A stretch of DNA of 64,000 nt, from assembly GCA_900315775.1 (NCBI GenBank), contig ONAJ01000028.1:1-64000 (forward strand). Reading direction: 5' to 3'. Positions 19,835 to 28,239 of the stretch are shown piece by piece; the first letter of the stretch is position 1; each line of letters starts with the position of its first letter. The notes under the pieces were generated by a model, which made no database searches, was not told where the DNA came from, and saw only the letters and a list, made by a program, of their open reading frames with translations. Made by a program: the position numbers and the translations under genes. This DNA is from an uncultured Prevotella sp. GTDB taxonomy: Bacteria > Bacteroidota > Bacteroidia > Bacteroidales > Bacteroidaceae.

Positions 19835-21734
19835 TTACCTATCTATACTAAAGAAATACTGGGGCTACGACAGTTTTAGGGGCATTCAGAGTGAGATAAT
19901 AGAGAGTATTGGGGCTGGTCATGATACGCTGGGACTTATGCCTACTGGAGGAGGAAAGTCCATAACATTTCAGGTACCCGCACTCGCTATGGATGGGATA
20001 TGCATTGTCATCACTCCACTAATAGCACTTATGAAGGACCAGGTGGCTCACCTGCGCAAGTTGCACATCCGTGCAGCAGCAATACACAGCGGTCTTACTC
20101 ACGAACAGACGATGGCGGTTCTCGACAACTGCGTATATGGCGGCGTAAAGATACTTTACATTTCGCCGGAACGTCTTTCCTCGGAACTCTTTCAGGTGAA
20201 ACTGAAACACATGAATGTAAGTTTCGTCACCGTTGACGAGGCACACTGTATAAGTCAGTGGGGCTACGACTTCCGTCCGTCATATCTGGAAATAGCCAAG
20301 ATACGCCACATCGTCAACGTACCCATCCTCGCACTTACAGCAACAGCAACGCCAAAGGTTATCGACGATATTCAGGAAAAGTTAGGCACCGTTGACAACA
20401 AAGATTCTTTCAACGTGTTCCGCATGAGTTTCGAGAGGAAGAACCTCGCATATATCGTGAGAAACGTCGCCGACAAATACGACTATCTCCTCAACCTACT
20501 CAATAGTGTCGAGGGATGCGCTATAATCTATGTACGCAGTCGTCAACGGACTAAAGAAATTGCCGACTTCCTGATAAAAAACAATATCAGCGCCCTCTCC
20601 TACCACGCAGGTCTGGAGAATATGATTCGCGACCAGCGCCAACGGGAATGGCACGACAACCGAGTAAGGGTGATGGTGGCGACGAATGCCTTCGGAATGG
20701 GTATCGACAAGCCCGACGTACGACTGGTAATACACATTGATTGTCCCGATTCTCTCGAGGCATACTTCCAGGAGGCAGGACGCGCCGGCAGAGACGGAAA
20801 GCGCTCCTATGCTGTGCTGCTCTTCAATGGCAACGACACCACAAAACTGCTCCGTCGCGTTGCCGACACCTTCCCCGAAAAAGACTATATTCGCAAGGTC
20901 TATGAACACCTGGCATACTTCTACCAGATAGCATTGGGAAGCGGATATAACACCTACCACGAATTTGGCATCGACAAGTTCTGCCACACCTTCAAACACT
21001 TCCCTCTTCAGGTGGATTCGGCACTGACTATCCTCGCGCGCGCGGGATATATAGAATATGGTGAGGAACGTGAGAACAGAGCACGGGTACGTTTCATCAC
21101 AGGACGTGACGACCTGTACTTGCTGAACTCGTTAAACTATAATGAAAACAAAGTTATAACATCGCTGCTCCGCAGCTACAGCGGACTGTTTACCGACTAT
21201 GGCTATATTGACGAGAGCTTTATTGCACAACAGACGGAGCTTAGTCCTCAGGACGTTTATCAGGTACTGAAAGGACTTGATAGCAAACACATCATCAGTT
21301 TCATACCGCAGAGAAAGACTCCATATATCCGCTACACACGAAGTCGTGAAGAGATGTCGCGCCTTGTATTTCCTCCCGAGATATACAGCGAACGTAAGAA
21401 ACAGTACGAAGAGAGAGTCAAGGAGGTAATAGAATATGCTACAAACAACAGCATTTGTCGCAGCAGACAACTCCTGAAATATTTTGGCGAGAAGTCGTCA
21501 CACGACTGTCATCAGTGTGACGTTTGTCAGGCTCTTGAATCCGGCGATTCCGGCAAGGAAGAGATAAAGAGTATAAAGGGAAAAATTCTCAACATTCTCT
21601 CCGACGACAAGTTCCATTCTGCCGAAGAGATAAAGAAAATAAAAGTGCCCTTCGAATTACTCGATAGGGCACTTGAAGATCTTCTTTACGAAGAGGACAT
21701 CTACTTAAAAGACGGCCTCTTTATTAAGGCTTAG
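19827..21734 (+). CDS. recQ: ATP-dependent DNA helicase RecQ
   Basis: 635 residues, 3'-5' helicase of the SF2 family. Motif 0 (YWGYDSFRGIQSEII), Walker A (MPTGGGKS), DEAH (VDEAHCISQWGYDFRP), motif V and VI (ATNAFGMGIDKPDVR, QEAGRAGRDG) are all present. Zinc-binding cysteines follow (CRSRQL...CHQCDVC), then a winged-helix RQC region. A clear HRDC domain is not obvious. The start is a TTG at 19827: an in-frame TAG lies at 19803 and the next ATG is inside Walker A. It overlaps recJ by 8 nt and meets ilvC tail to tail with a 4-bp overlap. Confidence 0.95.
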   Translation: MNNYLSILKKYWGYDSFRGIQSEIIESIGAGHDTLGLMPTGGGKSITFQVPALAMDGICIVITPLIALMKDQVAHLRKLHIRAAAIHSGLTHEQTMAVLDNCVYGGVKILYISPERLSSELFQVKLKHMNVSFVTVDEAHCISQWGYDFRPSYLEIAKIRHIVNVPILALTATATPKVIDDIQEKLGTVDNKDSFNVFRMSFERKNLAYIVRNVADKYDYLLNLLNSVEGCAIIYVRSRQRTKEIADFLIKNNISALSYHAGLENMIRDQRQREWHDNRVRVMVATNAFGMGIDKPDVRLVIHIDCPDSLEAYFQEAGRAGRDGKRSYAVLLFNGNDTTKLLRRVADTFPEKDYIRKVYEHLAYFYQIALGSGYNTYHEFGIDKFCHTFKHFPLQVDSALTILARAGYIEYGEERENRARVRFITGRDDLYLLNSLNYNENKVITSLLRSYSGLFTDYGYIDESFIAQQTELSPQDVYQVLKGLDSKHIISFIPQRKTPYIRYTRSREEMSRLVFPPEIYSERKKQYEERVKEVIEYATNNSICRSRQLLKYFGEKSSHDCHQCDVCQALESGDSGKEEIKSIKGKILNILSDDKFHSAEEIKKIKVPFELLDRALEDLLYEEDIYLKDGLFIKA

Positions 21735-22774
21735 TTGTTCTCTGGACGCAACTGACGAACCACAGCACCTGCGCGCCACATCTCCTGATTGCGCATTGCC
21801 TCAAGTTCTTTCTCCAGACCCTCACGATAGTCGGGCTTAGAGTTTGCATCGATAGAGATCTGTGCTTCTGTACCATTCTTAACTGAAGCATAGAGCTGTT
21901 CCATTACAGGCTTGATAGCGTCGTGGAAACGAGGAGCCCAGTCAAGTGCGCCACGCTGTGCTGTTGTAGAACAGTTAGCGTACATCCAGTCCATACCCTT
22001 TGCTCCGAATAACGGACCAAGGCTCTGTGTAAGTTCCTCAACAGTCTCGTTGAATGCCTCCGATGGAGAGTGACCATTCTCACGGAGCACCTCGTACTGT
22101 GCGAGGAGCAGTCCTTGAATAGCACCCATCAGTGAGCCACGCTCACCAGTAAGGTCACTGGTAGCCTCACGCTCGAAAGTAGTCTTGAACATGTAACCTG
22201 CACCAATACCGATACCGAAGGCAAGAGTCTTCTCTTCAGCCTTACCGCTCGCATCCTGATAAACAGCATAAGAGCAGTTCAGACCACGACCTTCGCAGAA
22301 CATTGTGCGCAACGATGTACCAGAACCCTTAGGAGCTACGAGTATCACGTCAACATCTGATGGAGGAACGACACCTGTTCTGTCACTCCAGTTAATAGCA
22401 AAGCCGTGACTATAGTAGAGTGTCTTACCCTTAGTAAGATACTTCTTTATAGTAGGCCATACCTGGATCTGACCAGCGTCAGAAAGTAACATACAAAGAA
22501 TAGTACCCTTTTCGGCAGCCTCCTCAATAGAGAAGAGAGTCTTTCCGGGAACCCATCCGTCGGCTACTGCCTTGTCGTAGGTCTTTCCCTGACGCTGTCC
22601 TACTATTACATTAAACCCGTTGTCTCGTAAGTTACAAGCCTGACCAGGTCCTTGAATGCCATAACCAATAACAGCTATAGTCTCATTTTTTAACACTTCG
22701 CGAGCCTTCTCAAGTGAAAACTCCTTGCTGGTGATAACTGTTTCAATTACACCACCGAAATTCATTTCTGCCAT
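21731..22774 (-). CDS. ilvC: Ketol-acid reductoisomerase
   Basis: 347 residues. It converts acetolactate or acetohydroxybutyrate to dihydroxy acids in valine and isoleucine synthesis. The NADP fold is seen at IAVIGYGIQGPGQACNLRDNG. The C-terminal knotted domain carries metal-binding acidic residues (DLTGERGSLMGAIQGL and ETVEELTQSLGPL). It lies only 27 nt downstream of rpsP with no promoter box in the gap, so it is probably cotranscribed with the ribosomal protein gene. No other ilv gene is nearby. Confidence 0.95.
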   Translation of the reverse strand: MAEMNFGGVIETVITSKEFSLEKAREVLKNETIAVIGYGIQGPGQACNLRDNGFNVIVGQRQGKTYDKAVADGWVPGKTLFSIEEAAEKGTILCMLLSDAGQIQVWPTIKKYLTKGKTLYYSHGFAINWSDRTGVVPPSDVDVILVAPKGSGTSLRTMFCEGRGLNCSYAVYQDASGKAEEKTLAFGIGIGAGYMFKTTFEREATSDLTGERGSLMGAIQGLLLAQYEVLRENGHSPSEAFNETVEELTQSLGPLFGAKGMDWMYANCSTTAQRGALDWAPRFHDAIKPVMEQLYASVKNGTEAQISIDANSKPDYREGLEKELEAMRNQEMWRAGAVVRQLRPENN

Positions 22775-22801
22775 AAGCGTACTATTTTTGTTTTTTGTTA
22801 A

Positions 22802-23368
22802 CTATGCTTCTGCTGGAGCTTCTTCTGTTGCGGGAGCCTCTGCAGGTGCCTCTGTAGCCTCTTCTGTTGCAGCCTCTGCTGCAGCCTCTTCAGCCTCAGC
22901 AGCTTCAACAGCAGCTTTCTTGTCAGCCACCTTCTTAGCAATCTCCTCTTTGATTTTCTTCTCAGCCTCTAAGTTCTTCGCAGCCTCAGCCTTCTTAGCC
23001 TTAGCTACATCTTCGCGAATTGCGTCAAAGCCCTTTACCTTTGCTTCTTTCCAAGCATCGAATTTCTTCTGAGCGGTAGCCTCATCGAATGCACCTTTCT
23101 TAACACCGCCACGGAGGTGCTTCATGAGATACACTCCCTCGTTGCTAAGAATGTTGCGTACGGTGTCTGTAGGCTGTGCGCCAGTCTCTACCCAATAAAG
23201 AGCTCTTTCAAAATTCAAATCCACTGTGGCGGGATTGGTGTTAGGATTGTAAGTACCAATCTTCTCAGTAAATCTACCATCACGTGGTGCTCTTACGTCA
23301 GCGATAACGATGCGATAAACGGCATAGCCTTTGTGACCGCCTCGCTGTAATCTGATTTTTGTTGCCAT
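22802..23368 (-). CDS. rpsP: 30S ribosomal protein S16 with long Ala/Glu tail
   Basis: 188 residues. The first 80 or so are S16 ([35 protein letters not shown], split here by family blocks such as [13 protein letters not shown] and [16 protein letters not shown]). A basic, helical extension and an Ala/Glu-rich C-terminal tail then double the usual length. Such extensions are known in Bacteroidetes S16. Its promoter has the same GCACCCGC discriminator as the two tRNA genes in this window. Confidence 0.95.
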   Translation of the reverse strand: MATKIRLQRGGHKGYAVYRIVIADVRAPRDGRFTEKIGTYNPNTNPATVDLNFERALYWVETGAQPTDTVRNILSNEGVYLMKHLRGGVKKGAFDEATAQKKFDAWKEAKVKGFDAIREDVAKAKKAEAAKNLEAEKKIKEEIAKKVADKKAAVEAAEAEEAAAEAATEEATEAPAEAPATEEAPAEA

Positions 23369-23430
23369 TTTTTAAGTTTAAATGATTAATTTGGTTTGAA
23401 TTTAATGCTACTATCTCGTAATAGCGGGTG

Positions 23431-23438
23431 CAAAGGTA
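23431..23438 (-). promoter_or_regulatory. rpsP -7 box with stable-RNA-type discriminator
   Basis: TACCTTTG on the minus strand (23438-23431) is followed by CACCCGC. I see no TTTG at -33. The same TACCTTTGCACCCGC string is found at both tRNA genes. Confidence 0.7.
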
Positions 23439-23521
23439 CTAATAAATAAGGAAAGAGCAGGGAATTGTATGTAAAAATTACCTATCGTTAATATTTCTTA
23501 ACGTTACCGCCTTCCCCTCTA

Positions 23522-24340
23522 TTACTCGTCAGCAGATGCCTTTAGTTCAAAGATTCCCGTCGGCGATTTTCTCTTCAGCACTTCCAGGAGGAAGTCTTTG
23601 CCGGGCACTATGCCGTAGCTGTTAAGAGTCATCTCGACTGTCTTTCGTGCCAATTCGGGATGGTTATTGTCGTGACTGAGATGGCACAACCACACCTGCT
23701 TCAGCTTTGGTGTAGCATTCTCGGCAATCGCTATAGCACAATCTACGTTGCTGAGATGTCCCGAGTCGCTTGCCACACGTTCTTTCAGAAACTGCGGATA
23801 ACTACCGTTACGCAACATCTCCTTGTCGTGATTAGCCTCTATTACGAGGTAGTCGGCAGAACCTATATACCCCTTCATCTCTTCGGTAACGTGTCCTACG
23901 TCGGTCATCAGACAAAAACGCACTCCTTCCGCATCAATGCAGTAACCTACATTGTCGTGACTATCGTGCGGCACTTCGAATGCCGTAATGGTGAAGTCTC
24001 CAAGTTGGAATGTTCTACCCTTCTCCACTATGTGCCTGTCTATGGGCATAATCTTCTTGTGTACACACTCGTTAAGGTCTATACCTTTGTGTACCATCTC
24101 TGTGGCATATACAGGCAAATGGTGTTCCTGACTGAAGGTTCCAACAGACTTCACATGGTCTGCATGGTCGTGTGTAACAAGAACATGTTTTACACCGCCC
24201 ATATCAAGACCATAGTCCTGGAAATACTTCTTCAGTTGTCTTAATCCTATTCCTATATCTATTATCAGTCCATCCTGCTCAGTGAAAAGGTAGTAGCAGT
24301 TGCCGCTACTTCCACTGCCGAATGATAAAAAATTCAGCAT
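23522..24340 (-). CDS. MBL-fold metallo-hydrolase (YycJ/WalJ type)
   Basis: 272 residues from the ATG at 24340. A longer in-frame extension to 24562 runs through the promoter and is not real. Metal-binding motif THDHADHVKS (about 59-68), the FEVPHDSHDNVGY segment and CHLSHDNNHPE near the end supply the histidines. Proteins of this type (YycJ/WalJ) have been linked to DNA end processing and cell-wall control in Firmicutes; here only the fold and likely nuclease or phosphodiesterase activity can be stated. Confidence 0.88.
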   Translation of the reverse strand: MLNFLSFGSGSSGNCYYLFTEQDGLIIDIGIGLRQLKKYFQDYGLDMGGVKHVLVTHDHADHVKSVGTFSQEHHLPVYATEMVHKGIDLNECVHKKIMPIDRHIVEKGRTFQLGDFTITAFEVPHDSHDNVGYCIDAEGVRFCLMTDVGHVTEEMKGYIGSADYLVIEANHDKEMLRNGSYPQFLKERVASDSGHLSNVDCAIAIAENATPKLKQVWLCHLSHDNNHPELARKTVEMTLNSYGIVPGKDFLLEVLKRKSPTGIFELKASADE

Positions 24341-24357
24341 TTTGTTATTAATTTTAA

Positions 24358-24410
24358 TGCAAAAGTAGAAAAAAATAGTTATAGAACCAAAGTTTTTTCC
24401 TACCTTTGTA
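24358..24410. promoter_or_regulatory. Divergent -7 boxes for metallo-hydrolase and lipoprotein
   Basis: On the minus strand TACTTTTG lies at about 24366-24359, before the metallo-hydrolase. On the plus strand TACCTTTG lies at about 24401-24408, before the lipoprotein gene. The -33 elements are weak. Confidence 0.5.
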
Positions 24411-24431
24411 GGGTCTTTAAATGTTTTTAAT

Positions 24432-24902
24432 ATGAGCAGAAGTAATTTTTTCCTCTTTCTCGTAGCCTTGTGCACCCTGTTTTCGTGCAACAAAGTAGCC
24501 GACACATTGAGTGAAGAAAGGGCGCAGAAGGTGGCAGAGTCGTTTGCCGCCGCATACTTCAACTACGACTTCAAACGTGCTTCCTCATATTGTGACGACG
24601 AGAGTGTCCGTCTCTTCCGTTTCCTTGCCAGTCAACTCACCCAGGCTGATATCGACAAGCTTAATTCCAAAGGTGCTGCCGAGGTTTTCGTTGACAGCAT
24701 CGTCAACAACGATGATGGCAGCTATGCTATTGTTTCCGTTGAGAATTTCCTTGAGCTTGACAGTATTGGCGGCGCTTCTCACATCGTCGAAAGCGGTACC
24801 TTCCGCATTCCTCTTATAAACACTCTCGACACAGAAGGCAACGAACAGTGGGAGGTTAGAATGGCATACCTACCGCGAAATGAAAAGCGAAGTCGCGACT
24901 GA
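24432..24902 (+). CDS. Small lipoprotein of unknown function
   Basis: 156 residues with a lipoprotein signal (FLFLVALCTLFSC; Cys19). The region SEERAQKVAESFAAAYFNYDFKRASSYC is predicted helical and is followed by strands, a shape resembling NTF2-like or DUF4878-type lipoproteins. I cannot name the family with certainty. Its 3' end overlaps the convergent tamL gene by 47 bp. Confidence 0.75.
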   Translation: MSRSNFFLFLVALCTLFSCNKVADTLSEERAQKVAESFAAAYFNYDFKRASSYCDDESVRLFRFLASQLTQADIDKLNSKGAAEVFVDSIVNNDDGSYAIVSVENFLELDSIGGASHIVESGTFRIPLINTLDTEGNEQWEVRMAYLPRNEKRSRD

Positions 24903-27036
24903 GTCTCGGATGGGCTATGGGATAATGCTCCGTATTCTCATCGTAAGCAGGATCGACAGCCTTCATACCCATATCAAAACGCACCACGAAATAGTCGAAG
25001 TTCAGTCGGATACCAAGTCCGTAGGCTGCCGCAAGCTGTTTGTAGAACTTTCCCCACTTAAACTGTCCTCCCGGCTGTTCCTGATATTCACGCAGTGTCC
25101 AGATGTTTCCTGCATCAGCGAAAAGAGCTCCGTAGAATTTCCAGAACAACGCCATCCTAAGTTCTACGTTTATGTCTAACTTTACATCACCGGTCTGGTT
25201 AATGAAGTCTATTCTTCCGTCGGTACCCTTGAACGTTCCAGGTCCGAGTCCTCTCACATGCCATCCTCTCACGGAGTTAGCACCTCCCGAGAAGTATCTT
25301 TTTTCGAACGGCAGTATCGTGGAGTTTCCGTATGGATATGCTATTCCGAAGTCGCTGTGCAACACGAGCTGTGTCTTAGCGTCAAGGGGCACCACATGCG
25401 AATAGTCCACGTCGCCCTTCGCATACTGGGCATAGGCTATGTGGAAGAGCATATACTGTTCGCTATCGTTCTTCTTTAAGTGCAGCGGCCTGCTCAGTGC
25501 GTTCAACATGTTTCCTGCCGTCTCCACATTAACGCGCCACGAGTTCCTGCTATCGCTATACGAGAAACCTGCTCCTGCCTTCATAATGAAGAGGTCTTCG
25601 TAGTTATAGCGCAGAATGGCGTTTCTGTTGTTTTTATTATCAAGATAGTCACGTTTGAAGGTTGCCGATATCCACGGCATGTAGATGTAGTTTAGGTCGG
25701 GCAGGTCAAGACGCCAGTTGACGTGCTTCCCGTGACTATGCCAACGATATTTCCATGCTGCCGAGAACACTCTTCTGTGGAACTCCGGACGGTCCTGCAT
25801 ATCGTAGGCGATGCTAAGTTCCGACGTAGCCTTTGAGTTGCGCTTGAACCTGCTGCTCAACAGCGGAGCAATCATTCTCGGGAATTGTAGCTTCGTCTCT
25901 ATGCTGTACTCGCGATAGTTGGAGTTCTGGTAGCCCTCAAGATTTCTTATCGCCTCGAAGGCACCGCGCAGCTTTATGCTGAACGTCTCGGCTCCTCTGA
26001 AGAGGTTTCTGTTCTCCCACGTCAACGACACCGCTGCTCCTATGTCGCCGTCGGTGTTCGTTCCTTCGGGCTGGAAGATAATACTGTTCGGTTTTCCCGT
26101 GCTGATATGTATGTTACAGTCTAACAGCGCTGAGTCGGGACGCTCCTTGAACTTTATGTTCGTATATCTTATTATCGGCAGACTGCCGAAGTTGTTGTAT
26201 GTGCGTTGCAGTGCCGACGAACTGTAGTACTTTCCCTCCTCTATCCACGAGTTCATCTTCATAACGCCCTTTCTCAGGTGGAACTTACCGTTTTCGTCGG
26301 GCTGCATGGTTACCGTAGCAACCTTGTATCTCGGGTGTTCACCTCTCAGTATTAGCGTCACATCAACAATCTTACTGCCCCTCACCGTGTCGGCAGTATA
26401 GCGTATATACCCCTTGTTAAATTTGTAGTATCCGTTGCTGGTGAGAATGTCTGTCACCCTCTGGCGCTCTTTGTTCAACGCTTCCACGGAGAACTGCATA
26501 CCTTTCTTCAGTCCTCTGTTCTTCTCGTTGTCCAGCTGCAGTATCTCCGCCATCTGCTTGTCCTCGATGTCGTAACCCACCTCGCCAATAATAAAAGGTC
26601 TTCCTGGGTGCAACACGTAGAGGGCAGTCACCTTTTTCTTCTTGTAAATAGGAAAATGTTCCACCGTAGCATCCATATATCCCATGTTGTTAAGCGCCAC
26701 ACGCAGGTCGTTCTGCGTCTGCTCTGCCAGCACGGAATCATAGACCACAGGCTCCTCGCCAATCTTCTTCAGCGTTCTGTTGAGCCATTTCGTAGAGTCT
26801 TTTCCCGCTAACGAATATGTTCCGAGGGGTACTTTAAGTGCTGAGAACCATCGTGAATTGGCTTTCTGTCGGATGTACGGCAACAGCTGCGACGACTTGA
26901 CGGCAGGGTCATCACTTATTATCTGTACCTTCTGGAGCAGATACTCGTCGTCGTCAACAAACTTTGTTGACGAACAGCCTGCCAGAAGTACGCAAGAAAC
27001 AAGTGCTAATAGCCAAAAACGAACATTCTTTCTCAT
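24856..27036 (-). CDS. tamL: TamA/BamA-family outer-membrane lipoprotein (TamL type)
   Basis: 726 residues from the ATG at 27036. A longer reading to 27075 runs through the promoter. A lipoprotein signal (LLALVSCVLLAGC, Cys20) is followed by POTRA-like repeats (about 40-330) and a C-terminal Omp85 barrel. The barrel has the FSGGANSVRGW motif (substrate-binding loop, VRGW type) and ends in FAFHFAVGMPF. Lipidated TamA homologues (TamL) are a Bacteroidetes trait and work with a TamB protein in outer-membrane biogenesis; no tamB is adjacent here. Confidence 0.88.
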   Translation of the reverse strand: MRKNVRFWLLALVSCVLLAGCSSTKFVDDDEYLLQKVQIISDDPAVKSSQLLPYIRQKANSRWFSALKVPLGTYSLAGKDSTKWLNRTLKKIGEEPVVYDSVLAEQTQNDLRVALNNMGYMDATVEHFPIYKKKKVTALYVLHPGRPFIIGEVGYDIEDKQMAEILQLDNEKNRGLKKGMQFSVEALNKERQRVTDILTSNGYYKFNKGYIRYTADTVRGSKIVDVTLILRGEHPRYKVATVTMQPDENGKFHLRKGVMKMNSWIEEGKYYSSSALQRTYNNFGSLPIIRYTNIKFKERPDSALLDCNIHISTGKPNSIIFQPEGTNTDGDIGAAVSLTWENRNLFRGAETFSIKLRGAFEAIRNLEGYQNSNYREYSIETKLQFPRMIAPLLSSRFKRNSKATSELSIAYDMQDRPEFHRRVFSAAWKYRWHSHGKHVNWRLDLPDLNYIYMPWISATFKRDYLDNKNNRNAILRYNYEDLFIMKAGAGFSYSDSRNSWRVNVETAGNMLNALSRPLHLKKNDSEQYMLFHIAYAQYAKGDVDYSHVVPLDAKTQLVLHSDFGIAYPYGNSTILPFEKRYFSGGANSVRGWHVRGLGPGTFKGTDGRIDFINQTGDVKLDINVELRMALFWKFYGALFADAGNIWTLREYQEQPGGQFKWGKFYKQLAAAYGLGIRLNFDYFVVRFDMGMKAVDPAYDENTEHYPIAHPRLSRDFAFHFAVGMPF

Positions 27037-27040
27037 TCCG

Positions 27041-27072
27041 TTTGCAAAAATACAAAAAATTATATACATTTG
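27041..27072 (+). promoter_or_regulatory. Promoter of SPOUT methyltransferase gene
   Basis: TTTG (27041-27044), 20 nt, TACATTTG (27065-27072). Only five bases separate the -7 box from the ATG, so the mRNA should be leaderless. The divergent tamL start (27036) lies just upstream of the -33 element. Confidence 0.8.
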
Positions 27073-27077
27073 CACCT

Positions 27078-27812
27078 ATGATAAGCAAAAACCTATTAAA
27101 AATTATTCGTTCTCTCGAGCAGAAGAAGTATCGTCGCGAAGAAGGACTCTTCGTTGCCGAGGGTCCTAAGGTTGTTGGCGACCTTATGGAGACAATGCGT
27201 CCTAATGTTATCATAGGAACGGAGGAATATTTCCGAGGCACCAAGTGCGAGGTAGTCACCCCCGACGAGCTTCGTCGCATCAGTTTCCTTCAACACCCGC
27301 AACAGGTGCTCGCCCTCTTCCCTTTGCCTACGGATTCCAGCGTACCCTCTCCCACCGGTCAGCTTACCCTCGTCCTCGATGGTGTCCAGGACCCAGGCAA
27401 CGTAGGTACCATTATTCGCATTGCCGACTGGTACGGCATAGAGAACATCGTCTGCAGTCGTGATACCGCTGACGCCTACGCCCCGAAAGTCGTTCAGGCA
27501 ACGATGGGGAGCATTGCGCGCGTACATATAATATATACTGACCTCCTGGAGTGGTTCGACAGTCTGCCTGCCGACACTCCCGTCTATGGCACTCTCCTCG
27601 ACGGCAAGAATATCTACCAGCAGTCTCTCGTAACCTCAGGAGCCGTCATCGTTATGGGCAACGAGGGTAACGGCATATCTCCCGCTGTACGTTCCCGCAT
27701 CACCAATGCCCTGCGCATACCCAACTTCCCCGAGGGCAGGGCTACTGCCGACAGCCTCAATGTTGCTATCGCCACCGCCATAACCTGTTCCGAGTTCCGT
27801 CGTCGTTTATAA
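27078..27812 (+). CDS. SPOUT (TrmH/SpoU) RNA 2'-O-methyltransferase
   Basis: 244 residues from the ATG at 27078. The longer in-frame extension upstream passes through the promoter. A small N-terminal substrate-binding domain (about 1-95) precedes the knotted SAM-binding domain with all three motifs: DGVQDPGNVGTIIRIADW, VIVMGNEGNGIS and SLNVAIATAI. The family methylates ribose in rRNA or tRNA; the exact target cannot be read here (RlmB-like or TsnR-like). Confidence 0.9.
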   Translation: MISKNLLKIIRSLEQKKYRREEGLFVAEGPKVVGDLMETMRPNVIIGTEEYFRGTKCEVVTPDELRRISFLQHPQQVLALFPLPTDSSVPSPTGQLTLVLDGVQDPGNVGTIIRIADWYGIENIVCSRDTADAYAPKVVQATMGSIARVHIIYTDLLEWFDSLPADTPVYGTLLDGKNIYQQSLVTSGAVIVMGNEGNGISPAVRSRITNALRIPNFPEGRATADSLNVAIATAITCSEFRRRL

Positions 27813-27818
27813 TATGCG

Positions 27819-27838
27819 AAATTATGAATTATGAATTA
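27819..27838. repeat. GAATTAT heptamer repeat overlapping a start codon
   Basis: GAAATTATGAATTATGAATT lies just after the methyltransferase stop. It contains two heptamer units and supplies the ATG of the next small gene. Confidence 0.7.
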
Positions 27839-27997
27839 ATCATAGTCATTGCCGTCATCCTTGCCGCAATCGGCTGGGCGTTATGGCTCATCATAAAAGC
27901 TTTCCGCCACTCCTCCGACCCCTGTTATGGCTGTGCCGGCTGTGAGCTGAAAGAGCTACGCAGGGGGAAAAATTGCGAAAAAAAGACGATAAAGTAA
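27824..27997 (+). CDS. 57-aa Cys-rich single-pass membrane protein
   Basis: A short gene 11 nt after the methyltransferase stop. The product has one N-terminal membrane helix (ELIIVIAVILAAIGWALWLI), a basic stretch and a C-terminal CYGCAGC motif (Cys34, Cys37, Cys40) with a further Cys51. This layout resembles the small FeoB-associated Cys-rich membrane proteins, although no feo gene is in the window. The CxxCxxC motif suggests metal binding. The first codons are made of the dispersed heptamer repeat. It was found by reading the gap between genes. Confidence 0.72.
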   Translation: MNYELIIVIAVILAAIGWALWLIIKAFRHSSDPCYGCAGCELKELRRGKNCEKKTIK

Positions 27998-28014
27998 AAT
28001 ATATGCGCTAAAAA

Positions 28015-28046
28015 TTTGGCTTTTATTTTATTATTTCGTACCTTTG
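28015..28046 (+). promoter_or_regulatory. tRNA-Cys promoter
   Basis: TTTG (28015-28018), 20 nt, TACCTTTG (28039-28046), followed by CACCCGCT. Confidence 0.85.
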
Positions 28047-28066
28047 CACCCGCTGTTTAGCGAAAT

Positions 28067-28137
28067 GGTGCGTTAACAAAGCGGTTATGTGGTGGTCTGC
28101 AAAACCATATAGAGCAGTTCGACTCTGCTACGCACCT
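28067..28137 (+). tRNA. tRNA-Cys (GCA)
   Basis: 71 nt. The acceptor stem GGTGCGT/ACGCACC (28067-28073 with 28130-28136) is perfect. The anticodon loop CTGCAAA gives anticodon GCA. The T arm GCAGTTCGACTCTGC is intact. Discriminator base U73 fits tRNA-Cys. CCA is not encoded. Confidence 0.96.
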
Positions 28138-28145
28138 CACACAAA

Positions 28146-28237
28146 GAATTGAGAATTAGGAATTAGGAATTGAGAATTATGATTTGCACGCTGTCAGATT
28201 TGCGTCTTGAGAGTAATCATAATTCTCAATTCTCAGT
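28146..28237. repeat. Heptamer repeats forming an 18-bp inverted repeat
   Basis: Units of the GAATTAG/GAATTGA type at 28146-28180 are mirrored by ATTCTCA-type units at 28215-28237. GAATTGAGAATTATGATT (28167-28184) is exactly complementary to 28215-28232. It lies between tRNA-Cys and the convergent fcl gene and may terminate both. The fcl stop codon falls in the right-hand array. Confidence 0.85.
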
Positions 28238-28239
28238 TT

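Noticed and set aside
24341..24562. 74-residue N-terminal extension of the metallo-hydrolase
   Set aside because: It lies over divergent promoters and the start of the opposing lipoprotein gene; MLNFLSFGSGSSGN is the normal family start.
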